Source: Snodgrassella alvi | GTDB lineage: Bacteria > Pseudomonadota > Gammaproteobacteria > Burkholderiales > Neisseriaceae | Reading direction: 5' to 3' | NCBI RefSeq assembly: GCF_002777855.1 | Contig: NZ_MEIK01000002.1 | Coordinates: 1 to 40,583, forward strand | DNA length: 40,583 nt | Part shown: positions 7,001 to 13,361 of the stretch, in pieces | Layout: each line of letters opens with the position of its first letter | How positions within the stretch are numbered: the first letter of the stretch is position 1 | The notes under the pieces: generated by a model | The model's input: the letters and a program-made list of their open reading frames with translations, nothing else | Told to the model about the DNA's origin: nothing | The model's database searches: none | Made by a program: the position numbers and the translations under genes

Positions 7001-7025
7001 AAAAAAGCCAGCTGATTAGCTGGCT
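7001..7025 (-). terminator. Palindromic terminator between solenoid genes 4 and 3
   Basis: AGCCAGCTGATTAGCTGGCT (7006-7025) then leftward T5-6, only about 25 bases before the next start codon. Confidence 0.75.
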
Positions 7026-7043
7026 GTGTTTGTTTTCTGTGAG

Positions 7044-7658
7044 TTAGTTATAAGAATGTTGGATTAAATTAATCTCACCACGAATTCTTGTCCCAGTATC
7101 ATCCATAATATTTTGGACGTTTATTTTCTCCGCCCAAATTTCCGAGTCACCATAAGCCGCAATATTTATGGCTTTTATTGTTTCTGCCACAATTTCCGCG
7201 TAATCATCGGCCATAATATTTTCGGCGTCTATTGTTTCCGCCTCAATTTCCGCGAGATCATCAAGCGTGATATTTTTGGCTTTTACGTTTTTCGCCCAAA
7301 TTTCCACACATCCATTTAAATCACCTTCAATATTTAAGTCGCCATTACCAATAATGACATGGTCACCAGCTATATTAGCCTTAATGGTCAAATTGCCGTT
7401 ATAAATGATAATCTCTCTATTAAGTTCGTTTAGAACTAAGGGCTCCTGAGTCGGTGGGAATGTGTCGAATAACCACTTGGCGCAGTCTACGTATTTTACG
7501 TATTCAGTGTCTGTGTTAGCTAATATTTGAAGGTAACTAAGCACTTCAGAGAGGGTAGCGGAGCCGCTAGGGTACCACTTTTCAAAATCTTCAAGCTCTT
7601 GCTCACTTGCACCTTTTTCAGCAAGTATGCTAAGTGTCAATACAATCTCTTTTTGCTT
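7044..7658 (-). CDS. Beta-solenoid repeat protein, paralog 4
   Basis: About 204 residues from MKQKEIVLTLSILAEKGASE. That start (7658) aligns with the other paralogs, so the in-frame ATG at 7688 is probably too far upstream. The order is the same: N-terminal helical module (EDFEKWYPSGSATLSEVLSYLQ), FPPTQEPLVLNEL linker, strand entry with IIIYNGNLTIK and VIIGNGDLNIEG, then solenoid turns (IDAENIMADDYAEIVAETIKA). It ends INLIQHSYN, a shorter tail than paralog 5. Function unknown. Confidence 0.73.
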   Translation of the reverse strand, partial: KQKEIVLTLSILAEKGASEQELEDFEKWYPSGSATLSEVLSYLQILANTDTEYVKYVDCAKWLFDTFPPTQEPLVLNELNREIIIYNGNLTIKANIAGDHVIIGNGDLNIEGDLNGCVEIWAKNVKAKNITLDDLAEIEAETIDAENIMADDYAEIVAETIKAINIAAYGDSEIWAEKINVQNIMDDTGTRIRGEINLIQHSYN

Positions 7659-7686
7659 CATGCTATTTACCTTTGTAAACGGTAAC

Positions 7687-7711
7687 AAAAAAGCCAGCTA
7701 CTTAGCTGGCT
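7687..7711 (-). terminator. Palindromic terminator overlapping the stop of solenoid gene 5
   Basis: AGCCAGCTACTTAGCTGGCT (7692-7711) then leftward T6. The TAA of the gene falls in the loop or stem. Confidence 0.75.
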
Positions 7712-8361
7712 GTGTTTGTATTCTGCTGGTTAGAAGAGGGGCGGATTAAATTAATATCGCCATGAATTCCATCATAAGAATCATCTATAATATTTTGGGT
7801 GTTTATTTTCTTCGCCGAAATTCTTGCGTTGCCATAAGCTGCAATATTTATGGCGTCTATTGTTTTCTTTACCCAAATTGCCGCGTAGCCATAAACCGCA
7901 ATGTTTGTGGCGTCTATTATTTTCGCCGCAATTCCCGTAGAATCATCAAGCGCGATATTCTGGAATTTTGCTTTTTTCACCCAAATATATGTGTTGCCAG
8001 TTAAATTAGCACTACTCTTAATATTTAAGTTACCATTACTAATAATGGTATATTCACCCTTGACACCTTTCTTAATAGTCAAATCGCCGTTATGTATGAT
8101 AACTTTTTCTGTTAATTCGTTTAGGACTAAGGGTTTCTGAGTTGATGGGAAGCGGAGAAGTAACCACTTGGCGTATTCTATGTATATTTCGTATTCATCG
8201 TAGTCAGCACTTGTGCTAGCTAATTCCTGAAGCTTTCTAAGCACTTCAGTGAGGGTTGCGTGGCCGTTAGGGTACCACTTTTCAAAATCATAAAGCCCTT
8301 GTTCGCAAGCGCCTCTGTCAGCAAGGAGTTCCAGTGACAAGACAATGTCTGTTTTCTTCAT
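7702..8361 (-). CDS. Beta-solenoid repeat protein, paralog 5
   Basis: A 219-residue protein with the clearest N-terminal motif: LELLADRGACEQGLYDFEKW, then YPNGHATLTEVLRKLQELA. The linker FPSTQKPLVLNELTEKVIIH precedes strand entry and solenoid turns (IDATNIAVYGYAAIWVKKT, IDAINIAAYGNARISAKK). Its intact tail INLIRPSSNQQNTNTAS is the reference for the damaged tail of paralog 3. GGATAGATATC before the ATG gives a weak Shine-Dalgarno. It is the first of four adjacent solenoid genes in the direction of transcription. Function unknown. Confidence 0.75.
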   Translation of the reverse strand: MKKTDIVLSLELLADRGACEQGLYDFEKWYPNGHATLTEVLRKLQELASTSADYDEYEIYIEYAKWLLLRFPSTQKPLVLNELTEKVIIHNGDLTIKKGVKGEYTIISNGNLNIKSSANLTGNTYIWVKKAKFQNIALDDSTGIAAKIIDATNIAVYGYAAIWVKKTIDAINIAAYGNARISAKKINTQNIIDDSYDGIHGDINLIRPSSNQQNTNTAS

Positions 8362-8386
8362 GATATCTATCCTTGTTACCGGTAAT

Positions 8387-8411
8387 AAAAATGCCAGCTA
8401 GTTAGCTGGCT
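8387..8411 (-). terminator. Palindromic hairpin before solenoid gene 5
   Basis: GCCAGCTAGTTAGCTGGC (8393-8410) then leftward ATTTTTA. Same family. Confidence 0.65.
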
Positions 8412-8448
8412 GTAGTTGTTTTCTGTAGATTAATTAGAAGAGGGTAAG

Positions 8449-8735
8449 TCAATTAAAATAATCTCGCCAGTTTTGGACAAAAACTGCGCGTTTACGTATA
8501 GGTTGAGAATAATATTCACGGTAATTAGCTTTAGGCATGGGTATATCTTCTATTGGAATGTAATGAGTAATCTCTTCTAATGAGTGTCCCGACCATTCTG
8601 GCGGCTCGATAGAATATAAATAATCTGTACGCACTCTGCCCTCTGGTTTATTGGTACGACGCACAATTAAGTAGACGCCTTTTTAGTAGGCCACCCATCT
8701 TTTTCTACTGAATGCCAATTAATATGATTAATCAT
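8449..8735 (-). pseudogene. DUF551-like gene broken by a -1-type frameshift
   Basis: Two frames together make one protein. The first, from ATG 8735, reads MINHINWHSVEKDGWPTKK and then reaches a stop after AST. Joined at AAAAAGG (about 8677-8683) the second frame continues GVYLIVRRTNKPEGRVRTDY and ends at 8449, with SLEEITHYIPIEDIPMP near the end. The pattern 'W....DGWP...G.Y' with a C-terminal 'TH..P....P' is that of DUF551-type phage proteins. AAGGAG lies 9 bases before the ATG. A lost A in the A-run, a sequencing error or ribosomal slippage on AAA-AAG would each explain it. The distal half alone would start at GTG 8664 without a ribosome site. Confidence 0.6.
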
Positions 8736-8891
8736 CACTTTATTCTCCTTGAATTAATTGAAATATTGTAAACCTGTAATACGCTGCGATTAAATCCAAA
8801 AACTAAAGCCTGTTTAGGGGCAGGCTTAGATTTTTGAACTAGTGTATGTTTAGCTGGTTTTTAAGTGTTACTCCTCGCTACCATCATCGCG

Positions 8892-9605
8892 CTAAAATGG
8901 CATGTCAGGTTGCGCATCTGGTTCAGCTGGTACCTCAGGTACAGCCTTAGGCTTAGTAGGATTAATCTGTTGTATGAGGTGTTCATACGCTCGTACAACA
9001 TCCTCTTCTGAGGTAAAAAGTAGGCCTGATTCCAAAAGACGCATACAACGGCTTTCATTGCAATTAAATGGCTGTTGTATATAACCACATGGAGTAAAGG
9101 TGCTTAAGGCAAACACTATTGTTCCATCTGCAGGGGCTTCGGTTAGACAATTGAAGTTTTGTCTTAAGACTTCGGCTTTCAGCGCTGCTAAAATAAATTT
9201 AGCTGCTGCGCTGGCGTCCTTTTCGGAGGAAAACAGCATGTGGTTTTTTAGAGCTTTCTGATGCTGCTCATGAGACTGAGAAAAACCTATTGAAAAACAG
9301 TATTGAGTCATGGTAAAAGCAATAACCCAAACCTCAGCACTCTCATCCGGCTGAGAAGTAATGCATCCGGGGAGAGGTTCTGTTTTACGCATCAAATTTA
9401 ATATAATATTTGCAGCGCATTTTGCGTGTTTTTCCTCTTCAAAAGCAATACCTCTGTCCAGTACCCTATAATCAAAGCCATCCGCATCAAAAGTATATTT
9501 AAACACTTCTAAAGCCTCACTATCATCTTTAAAAATAGGCTGCACAGTAAAATAAACAGTTCCTTCATTTGGGATTTCTTCCATAGGTTTAATCTTCTTA
9601 GTCAT
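8892..9605 (-). CDS. Three-repeat phage protein with SSB-like C-terminal tip
   Basis: A 237-residue protein of unknown function. Three similar units are visible, each with a strand segment and then a '..LLF.SE.DA..AA..I' helix: GIAFEEEKHAKCAANIIL, HMLFSSEKDASAAAKFILAA and GLLFTSEEDVVRAYEHLIQ. A Pro/Ala/Glu-rich linker leads to the C-terminus QPDMPF, resembling the acidic DDDIPF tip of SSB, which this phage also encodes. The start at 9605 is chosen for GGAG 6 bases upstream; an ATG at 9617 overlaps that site. It is an early gene of the pL transcript, so a role in replication or recombination is possible. Confidence 0.65.
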   Translation of the reverse strand: MTKKIKPMEEIPNEGTVYFTVQPIFKDDSEALEVFKYTFDADGFDYRVLDRGIAFEEEKHAKCAANIILNLMRKTEPLPGCITSQPDESAEVWVIAFTMTQYCFSIGFSQSHEQHQKALKNHMLFSSEKDASAAAKFILAALKAEVLRQNFNCLTEAPADGTIVFALSTFTPCGYIQQPFNCNESRCMRLLESGLLFTSEEDVVRAYEHLIQQINPTKPKAVPEVPAEPDAQPDMPF

Positions 9606-9624
9606 TTCTATCTCCATTAAGAAA

Positions 9625-9650
9625 AATTAAAGCCAGCGAATTTGCTGGCT
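9625..9650 (-). terminator. Palindromic hairpin upstream of the three-repeat gene
   Basis: AGCCAGCGAATTTGCTGGCT (9631-9650) then leftward TTAATTTTTC. Variant of the common palindrome. Confidence 0.6.
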
Positions 9651-9662
9651 TGGTGTATAAAT

Positions 9663-9800
9663 TTAAAAACTAAAGCGCACCCACTTATTAGCAAATGCGC
9701 TGCGGTTTTTAAACTTACTATCCTGTGTAACGATATCTATGTATTTGTACATTTTGATACAAACTATATCAGATAATTTTTGAAGTCGTTCTCCTTTCAT
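9663..9800 (-). CDS. Small hypothetical protein, 45 residues
   Basis: From ATG 9800 the product begins MKGERLQKLSDIVCIKMYKY and ends KNRSAFANKWVRFSF. It is the first possible gene of the pL transcript, after the structured leader. The ribosome site is poor (AAAGAATTTAT), and an internal ATG is also possible. The Lys/Arg-rich tail with aromatic residues looks protein-like rather than random. Function unknown. Confidence 0.4.
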   Translation of the reverse strand: MKGERLQKLSDIVCIKMYKYIDIVTQDSKFKNRSAFANKWVRFSF

Positions 9801-9834
9801 ATAAATTCTTTGGATTTTTAGACTTGTCTGTCTG

Positions 9835-9970
9835 TAAGCCTTACCGGCCTACCGGTTTTGTTCTGGCCGCCCGCTAAGGCTTAACGGCTTGCCAGCAAGC
9901 TCCTTAACTTGCCTCGGGCTTTTATATTCCGCCGCCCTGAGCCGATGCGGTGAAGCTGTATTGCTTCGAT
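9835..9970 (-). promoter_or_regulatory. Structured untranslated leader of the pL transcript
   Basis: About 170 bases between pL and the first possible gene. It is GC-richer than its surroundings, with a long inverted repeat AAGCCTTA (9836-9843) with TAAGGCTT (9875-9882) enclosing paired GGCC/GGCC. A second hairpin, GCTTGCCAGCAAGC, spans 9887-9900. Position and folding recall leader RNAs used for transcription antitermination (HK022 put, lambda nut). No boxA or put consensus can be assigned by eye, so function is inference. Confidence 0.4.
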
Positions 9971-9976
9971 GTATGT

Positions 9977-9994
9977 AGTTTAGAAAACTAAACT
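9977..9994. promoter_or_regulatory. Left operator OL1-like
   Basis: AGTTTAGAAAACTAAACT, a near-perfect palindrome with the same GTTTAG/CTAAAC half-sites as the right operators. Confidence 0.75.
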
Positions 9995-10005
9995 TATGAA
10001 GTCAA
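9977..10005 (-). promoter_or_regulatory. Leftward early promoter (pL-like)
   Basis: On the minus strand TTGACT (10005-10000) is followed after 17 bases by TAAACT (9982-9977). The operator at 9977-9994 covers the spacer and -10, so repressor binding would block it. It drives the leftward accessory region. Confidence 0.7.
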
Positions 10006-10008
10006 GAA

Positions 10009-10026
10009 ATATTTAGAAAACTATAC
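10009..10026. promoter_or_regulatory. Left operator OL2-like
   Basis: ATATTTAGAAAACTATAC, a weaker version of OL1, centred 32 bases (about three helical turns) away and upstream of the pL -35. Confidence 0.65.
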
Positions 10027-10030
10027 AAAA

Positions 10031-10223
10031 AAAAGAGAATAATATTTTAGTTAATTGATTTTACTAAGAAATCTTATTTATAATTCTAAACATTTTTGTT
10101 GTTTTAAGGTGATGCCTATTCTTGGCAAAAGGGTTTTGCTGCTTAGTATTTATATAACTGTTGATACATGGTTAGAGTTTAGTGCATCAAATAAACTAAT
10201 GAATGTAATCAATTACCAAGCAA
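10031..10223. other. AT-rich gap between pL and the cI terminator
   Basis: About 190 bases in the place where lambda carries rex genes. A 72-codon rightward frame (10055-10273) exists but has no ribosome site and runs against cI into its terminator. I see no supported gene here. Confidence 0.5.
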
Positions 10224-10253
10224 AAAAATACTGCAACCATGTGCAGTATTTTT
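10224..10253 (-). terminator. cI terminator (bidirectional)
   Basis: AATACTGCA-ACCATG-TGCAGTATT with A and T tracts on either side, placed 20 bases after the repressor stop codon. Confidence 0.8.
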
Positions 10254-10274
10254 ACTTAAGAATTAAAAATTAAT

Positions 10275-11000
10275 TTATACATCTAGAAAATCTAGGGGTA
10301 ACGCTTTCCAAAATTTACCATGAATTATTAATTGGTCTAGCTCATTGGGATTAATATCAAAATCCGTATCTGAATATAGTTTATTATCAGATATAACCCT
10401 TATTACACCGGATTTCCCTCTTGCTAGCCTTTTGATATAGGTGTACCCATCAAATGTAATTAGGTAAACGCCACTATCTTGAAATCTGTCAATGTCGGTT
10501 TTGATAAGCGTTATAGAACGTCTTGGGATTGTTGGTTCCATTGAGTCACCATCAGGGGGCATTAGTTCTACCCCTTGAAGGCTTGTGGTGCCTAATAACT
10601 CAATTAGAGCATCATTAGGGATTTCTATAGTTCTAAGAAGTTCTGGAAATTCAGGAATTACGGTTCCTTGTCCGCAAGAGGCTTTCATGTCGTACAATTT
10701 TAGAGTTGTGGAATTACTGTTTACTTCTTCCAATGCGCTAGATTCTTTATATGCTGAAATGGGAGCGCTATTAGTTCCATCTTTATATTTCGAGCCCGTT
10801 CCATTGACTAGCCATTGTGACGAAAATCTTGTTTTCTTCTCTAATTCTAACAACGGCTTTGTTCCCAAGCCTGTCTCGCCACTAAACCACTGATTAACTA
10901 ATCCCTTGCTTACTTTAGCAAAGGTTGCTAATTCGCTTTGCGTGGTCAAACCAGATTCAACCATCAATTCTTTTAAACGGTCTCTTAGTGTACTAGGCAT
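10275..11000 (-). CDS. cI: CI-type repressor, HTH plus LexA/S24 peptidase domain
   Basis: A 241-residue protein. The N-terminal XRE-type HTH covers about residues 15-45 (QSELATFAKVSKGLVNQWFS). A linker leads to an S24 domain with a Cys-Gly cleavage site at 109-110 (KASCGQG), catalytic Ser153 (GDSMEPTI) and Lys190 (YTYIKRLAR). It should hold lysogeny by binding the five palindromic operators on both sides and lose function by RecA-stimulated self-cleavage during DNA damage. AAGGA lies 6 bases before the ATG. It is divergent from the Cro-like gene. Confidence 0.93.
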   Translation of the reverse strand: MPSTLRDRLKELMVESGLTTQSELATFAKVSKGLVNQWFSGETGLGTKPLLELEKKTRFSSQWLVNGTGSKYKDGTNSAPISAYKESSALEEVNSNSTTLKLYDMKASCGQGTVIPEFPELLRTIEIPNDALIELLGTTSLQGVELMPPDGDSMEPTIPRRSITLIKTDIDRFQDSGVYLITFDGYTYIKRLARGKSGVIRVISDNKLYSDTDFDINPNELDQLIIHGKFWKALPLDFLDV

Positions 11001-11015
11001 ATTAATTCCTTACAT

Positions 11016-11035
11016 TTGTTTAGCAGTCTAAACAA
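11016..11035. promoter_or_regulatory. Right operator OR3-like
   Basis: TTGTTTAGCAGTCTAAACAA, palindrome just upstream of the cI start, well placed for repressor autoregulation. Confidence 0.7.
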
Positions 11036-11052
11036 AAAAAGGTATAGTTTGC

Positions 11053-11082
11053 TTGACTTTACATTGTTTAGTAAACTATACT
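11053..11082 (+). promoter_or_regulatory. Rightward early promoter (pR-like)
   Basis: TTGACT (11053-11058), 18 bases, then TATACT (11077-11082). An operator overlaps the spacer and -10. Transcription would start just before the third operator and enter the Cro-like gene. Confidence 0.7.
11063..11080. promoter_or_regulatory. Right operator OR2-like
   Basis: ATTGTTTAGTAAACTATA, a partial palindrome lying over the pR spacer and -10. Confidence 0.65.
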
Positions 11083-11086
11083 TTAT

Positions 11087-11103
11087 CCAGTTTTCTAAAC
11101 TGG
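11087..11103. promoter_or_regulatory. Right operator OR1-like
   Basis: CCAGTTTTCTAAACTGG, palindrome at the expected pR start region, 10 bases before the Cro-like start codon. Confidence 0.65.
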
Positions 11104-11112
11104 AATATATAA

Positions 11113-11319
11113 ATGTATGAAAAAGATGAATTATTCATAGAAAGTATAGGTGGCGTCACTAAGGTAGCAAAATTATGTGGCATAACTCGTGGAGCAGTTT
11201 CTCAATGGAAAAACAACGGAATTCCTAAAGCACAACTTAATTTTTTAAAAACACTTTACGCAAAAGAGTACATGGCAATTTACATCGAAAAACAACCAAA
11301 AATAGCCAAAAATTCTTAA
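11113..11319 (+). CDS. cro: Cro-like repressor (YdaS/Cro HTH)
   Basis: A 68-residue protein with a single HTH: GGVTKVAKLCGITRGAVSQW followed by GIPKAQLNFLK. This short antitoxin-like Cro form (YdaS/Cro type) pairs with S24 repressors in many lambdoid phages. It is the first gene of the pR transcript and divergent from cI. No strong Shine-Dalgarno precedes the ATG (CTGGAATATATAA), as in some near-leaderless cro genes. It would compete for the shared operators and commit to lytic growth. Confidence 0.82.
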   Translation: MYEKDELFIESIGGVTKVAKLCGITRGAVSQWKNNGIPKAQLNFLKTLYAKEYMAIYIEKQPKIAKNS

Positions 11320-11349
11320 AAGGCAAATGCTTAGAATTGGGAAAATTCA

Positions 11350-11562
11350 ATGGTGAATAAACCAACTCAAAAAGTTCAGATTCTTGAATTCATGCGTGCC
11401 GGTAATTCGATTACCCCATTAGAAGCCCTGTACAGATTTGGCTGTATGCGCCTAGGCGCAAGGATTTATGACCTTAAACAAGATGGGCATGTAATCAGCA
11501 CGCAGCTTGTTAAAGACGAAAATTCTGGGGCACGTTATGCGTGTTATGCGCTAGTAAAGTAA
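11350..11562 (+). CDS. Small helix-turn-helix protein (HTH_39-like)
   Basis: A 70-residue protein. The pattern QKVQILEFMRAGNSITPLEA, then FGCMRLGARIYDLKQDGHVI and a Tyr-rich end fits the winged-helix family typical of small phage proteins next to replication genes. It lies between cro and the O-like gene. The ribosome site is weak (GGGAAAATTCA). Binding target unknown; a role in early gene control is inferred. Confidence 0.75.
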   Translation: MVNKPTQKVQILEFMRAGNSITPLEALYRFGCMRLGARIYDLKQDGHVISTQLVKDENSGARYACYALVK

Positions 11563-11571
11563 AGGTGCAAT

Positions 11572-12408
11572 ATGAGTGTTAAATTAATGGCCAAAGCTTG
11601 GGAACTAGATTTGTCGCAAGGCGAAAAGCTAGTTTTGTTAGCACTGTGCGACCATGCAAACGACGACGGCATTTGCTACCCCAGCCAAGAATATTTAGCC
11701 CAAAAATGCAGCATGAGCCCACGCTCATTAATTGACCAAATTAATAAGTTAAAAAAATATGGAATATTAACTGCTGAGCGAAGACAAAAAAACGGTGGGA
11801 GATTGGCAAATGTTTATACCATTGTTCTAGATAATTTTACCCAATGTGCAAATTCTGCACGTGAAAATTCTGCACGTGAAAATTCTGCACCTACCAATGT
11901 GCAAATTACCGCAGAGTTACCTGCAAATTTTGCACTTTCTATTAAGGAAGAACCATCAAGTAACCATCAATTAGAACCATCAATAGTTGGCACGGGGGTC
12001 GCTGACGCCCCCGCAGTGCCATCGCAGCAAGTAAAAAAATCCAAACAAGCAAATCCTGACAATGTTGCGTGTTGGGAGGCATATGCGAGAGCTTATCGCG
12101 CCCGATACGGAGTACTACCCGCAAGCAATCAAAAAACAAGAGGGCAGGTTGCCACACTGGTGAAGTATGTAGGCAAGGATATTGCCCCAGCGTTAGCGGC
12201 TTTTTTCCTCACGCATAACGGCGGCTGGTTTGTGCAGTGCCGGCATGAATTTGGTTGCTTGCTCAAATCCTATCAGCAGGTACTGACAGACATGCAGCGA
12301 GGTGAGCAAATGACGCAAACAAGAGCGCGGCAGACTGAGCAAACCCAAAGCAATTACGAGGCCGCTAAGGGCGCCTTGGCTAAGCTTAGAGCGAAAGGGC
12401 TGGCGTAA
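11572..12408 (+). CDS. O-like replication initiator with winged-helix N-terminus
   Basis: A 278-residue protein. Residues 1-85 form a winged-helix of the phage replication protein type (GEKLVLLALCDHANDDGICY, then PSQEYLAQKCSMSP and GRLANVYTI). A low-complexity linker ENSARENSAP is encoded by iteron-like repeats. The C-terminal part (WEAYARAYRARYGVLPASNQ, FFLTHNGGWFVQCRHEFGCLL) is seen in other phage replication proteins. AAAGGT precedes the ATG. It overlaps the next gene at TAATG. By analogy with lambda O it would bind repeats inside its own gene and start phage replication. Confidence 0.78.
   Translation: MSVKLMAKAWELDLSQGEKLVLLALCDHANDDGICYPSQEYLAQKCSMSPRSLIDQINKLKKYGILTAERRQKNGGRLANVYTIVLDNFTQCANSARENSARENSAPTNVQITAELPANFALSIKEEPSSNHQLEPSIVGTGVADAPAVPSQQVKKSKQANPDNVACWEAYARAYRARYGVLPASNQKTRGQVATLVKYVGKDIAPALAAFFLTHNGGWFVQCRHEFGCLLKSYQQVLTDMQRGEQMTQTRARQTEQTQSNYEAAKGALAKLRAKGLA
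11846..11945 (+). other. Candidate replication origin: iteron-like repeats in the O-like gene
   Basis: AATTCTGCACGTGAA occurs twice in tandem (11851-11865, 11866-11880) and a third partial copy AATTCTGCAC follows at 11881. The related GTGCAAATT occurs at 11846 and 11899, and GCAAATTTTGCAC at 11932-11944 is a palindrome. Lambda has its origin iterons at the matching place inside O. The origin function is inferred. Confidence 0.5.
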
Positions 12409-13049
12409 TGAGTGCAGAAAAAATCATGCAGGCAATTGCCGTCACGGCTGAATTAACCGGTACGCAATTATCCGATAACGCTATGGCGGTTATGGCAGAA
12501 GACTTGCTGGCGTATCCGCTGGATAAAGTTTTAATTGCTTTTGAGCGGTGCCGGCGAGAGCTCAAAGGCAAATTAACCCTAGCTGCAATACTGGAGCGTA
12601 TAGACGACGGGTGGCAATCTGCGGAAGAAGCATTTAACGCTTTGGTATCGGGTTGGGAAAACGACAGCATATCAATCTTGACCACACACACTGCTATGCA
12701 GGCGGCACAAAGTGCAACAGCATTATTTAACGCGGGAGACAAATACCGCGCAGGGATGGCATTTAAAACCGCTTACGAGCGCATGGTTAGCGAAAAGAAA
12801 GCAAAAGGCATGCAGCCTGATTGGTTTGTTAGTGCTGGAGTGGATAAAGAGCAGCTGGCGCACGTGGTCAAAGAGGCCACCATGAAAGGACTCATCACCC
12901 AAGATTATGCATTGACCTTGCTGCCAGCCTCTCAAGAGCGCATAGACATTGAAACAGGCAATTTACTGACAAATGAGCAGAGGGCGACGGGCAAGGAAAA
13001 ACTAGGAAATTTAATCAATTTAATAGCGCACAAATGTGCAATGAGCTGA
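12408..13049 (+). CDS. Phage replication-region protein (P-like position)
   Basis: A 213-residue protein. The N-terminal segment (LTGTQLSDNAMAVMAEDLLA, then YPLDKVLIAFERCRRELKGK and LTLAAILERIDDG) is a pattern common to phage proteins encoded right after the replication initiator. The rest is helical, with no nuclease or Walker motif visible. It is translationally coupled to the O-like gene by the TAATG overlap. A helicase-loader or primosome-adaptor role like lambda P is inferred from order only. Confidence 0.6.
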   Translation: MSAEKIMQAIAVTAELTGTQLSDNAMAVMAEDLLAYPLDKVLIAFERCRRELKGKLTLAAILERIDDGWQSAEEAFNALVSGWENDSISILTTHTAMQAAQSATALFNAGDKYRAGMAFKTAYERMVSEKKAKGMQPDWFVSAGVDKEQLAHVVKEATMKGLITQDYALTLLPASQERIDIETGNLLTNEQRATGKEKLGNLINLIAHKCAMS

Positions 13050-13076
13050 CAACGTCTAATTGGAGCATTGGTAAAA

Positions 13077-13361
13077 ATGAAAATTAAATACATAAAAGAT
13101 TCGGCAGAAAACAAAATTAAGCACATAAAAGAGTGGGCTAAAACCAAAATTAAATACATCAAAATAGCGGCTAAATTGTGGTTAGTTATACCTCATAAGG
13201 TACGGCGCGAACTGTTCCCCAGTGAATTTAAAGCGCTGTGTGAGTCATTGGTAATGTTCTGTTTAGGTTTTATTTTTTTATTGTTATGGCTGTTTCCATT
13301 CCCCGTCATTTTCCTTTGGGCACTGTATTTAGAAAATGTGGATAAAAAGGAGGGGATATGA
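13077..13361 (+). CDS. Small membrane protein with basic N-terminal repeats
   Basis: About 94 residues. The N-terminus repeats a basic amphipathic motif (KIKYIKDSAENKIKHIKEWA, KTKIKYIKIAAK) three times at about 11-residue spacing. A long hydrophobic segment (LVMFCLGFIFLLLWLFPFPV) forms one or two membrane helices. The ATG at 13077 is preferred to an in-frame TTG at 13068 that lies only 2 bases from GGAG. It overlaps the next small frame. Function unknown. Confidence 0.55.
   Translation: MKIKYIKDSAENKIKHIKEWAKTKIKYIKIAAKLWLVIPHKVRRELFPSEFKALCESLVMFCLGFIFLLLWLFPFPVIFLWALYLENVDKKEGI

Noticed and set aside
10055-10273. 72-codon rightward frame between pL and cI
   Set aside because: No ribosome site, runs into the cI terminator from the wrong side, and has no protein-like pattern.
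12386-12742. Long leftward frame opposite the second replication gene
   Set aside because: Antisense to a coupled, well-patterned gene and composed of low-complexity Ser/Ala-rich sequence typical of shadow frames.
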